NCBI GenBank assembly: GCA_029204225.1
Contig: CM055102.1
Location: forward strand, 38,887,014 to 38,951,013
Origin: Diphasiastrum complanatum
Lineage: Eukaryota; Streptophyta; Lycopodiopsida; Lycopodiales; Lycopodiaceae
Length of the DNA stretch: 64,000 bases
Reading direction: 5' to 3'
Shown: one piece after another, positions 63,441-64,000 of the stretch
Layout of the letters: each line of letters starts with the position of its first letter
How positions within the stretch are numbered: position 1 is the first letter of the stretch
Program-made: the position numbers and the translations under genes
Notes under the pieces: model-generated
Database searches by the model: none
The model's input: the letters and a program-made list of their open reading frames with translations, nothing else
What the model was told of the DNA's origin: nothing

Positions 63441-63498
63441 CGTTCCGTTTCGAAATGTGTACGGAACGGGCGTTCCGAACACATTCTGAAACGGAACG
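63441..63498. repeat. 58 bp near-perfect palindrome
   Basis: The left arm starts CGTTCCGTTTCGAAATGTG and the right arm is its reverse complement over 29 positions with about three mismatches. Arms meet without a loop at CGGAACGGGCGTTCCG. Confidence 0.85.
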
Positions 63499-64000
63499 TA
63501 GATGTTTGTTGTTTTTTTTTTCAAATTGAAAAAAAATAGTGCTGTAAGAATATGACAGTTCTACAACACATATCTTTTTTTGAATTGCTATGCAAGCTAC
63601 GAGTATGCTCAACATTTTGCAGCAGGGGAGATGAACGCTGGCTCAATGTCGGATGCAAGAAATCCTTTATCTGAGTCGGGCTCGTTTTCCTTGAGGCATG
63701 GACATCGTGCCTATAAAGTTCTTATTTAGGTATATATCTTGAAACATACAGTAATTCTCATAACTTCGGTATCGTAAGCTGTAAATATTTTCCGGTTTGT
63801 GAGAACATTTTTTAGCACGTCATGTTCGATTATGTAGCACCAACGTATGTAAGCATGTCGGATATTTTCTCGAAGCCAGAACCTCAAGTTCTTGGTTTAC
63901 TGATTTATTACAAAATGCCTTATCATTACAAGTCCTACTATTGAAAAATTTCAGAGACTAGGGATTTGGTAAAAGGTAGTTATAGACAATCGCAACAGTT
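63499..64000. other. Window end, no gene seen
   Basis: AT-rich sequence without recognisable motif. Confidence 0.5.

Overview
This window is a transposon-dominated stretch of a plant nuclear genome. The evidence is plant-type LTR retrotransposons (Ty1/copia and Ty3/gypsy) primed by initiator tRNA-Met or tRNA-Asp, a CACTA (En/Spm) TNP2 transposase relic, and one intact plant-specific dirigent gene. Old, decayed and nested insertions with very little host coding sequence suggest a large-genome land plant such as a gymnosperm or fern. The sequence alone does not fix the species.

Layout. 1-3.85 kb: AT-rich DNA with four long dinucleotide arrays and a weak SET-domain-like relic. 3.85-10.92 kb: a degenerate ~350 bp satellite array split by a complete non-coding LTR retrotransposon (6237-10607) with a perfect 5 bp target duplication. 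10.92-15.7 kb: an LTR with polypurine tract and a long stretch without recognisable genes. 15.7-21.1 kb: Ty3/gypsy copy 1 (+), pol plus an additional ORF after integrase. 21.4-22.3 kb: copia integrase fragment. 24.5-27.5 kb: CACTA TNP2 relic. 28.1-28.7 kb: intact dirigent gene (-) with a TATA box and a MITE upstream. 30-42.5 kb: Ty1/copia element A (-), split by element B (32885-40705), a gag-remnant retrotransposon with a tRNA-Asp primer site and a striking array of GAGTCAT-type repeats. 42.5-55.2 kb: Ty3/gypsy copy 2 (-), with gag, a duplicated protease region, pol and the same additional ORF. 55.2-57.2 kb: a deleted chromovirus (+) ending in a chromodomain. 57.4-61.3 kb: gag-pro of a third gypsy element (-) with tRNA-Asp primer site and 5' LTR. 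61.3-64 kb: no gene seen, but a degenerate minisatellite and a 58 bp palindrome.

Most notable: gypsy copies 1 and 2, on opposite strands and clearly diverged, both carry a homologous ORF downstream of integrase. It has an N-terminal globular part, a long Ser/Thr/Pro-rich or acidic middle and a C-terminal coiled coil, and both copies have an amber codon at the same aligned position. Copy 2 also carries a second copy of the coiled-coil segment fused in frame between two tandem protease regions. The only gene likely to function for the host is the dirigent gene; all transposon genes are broken.
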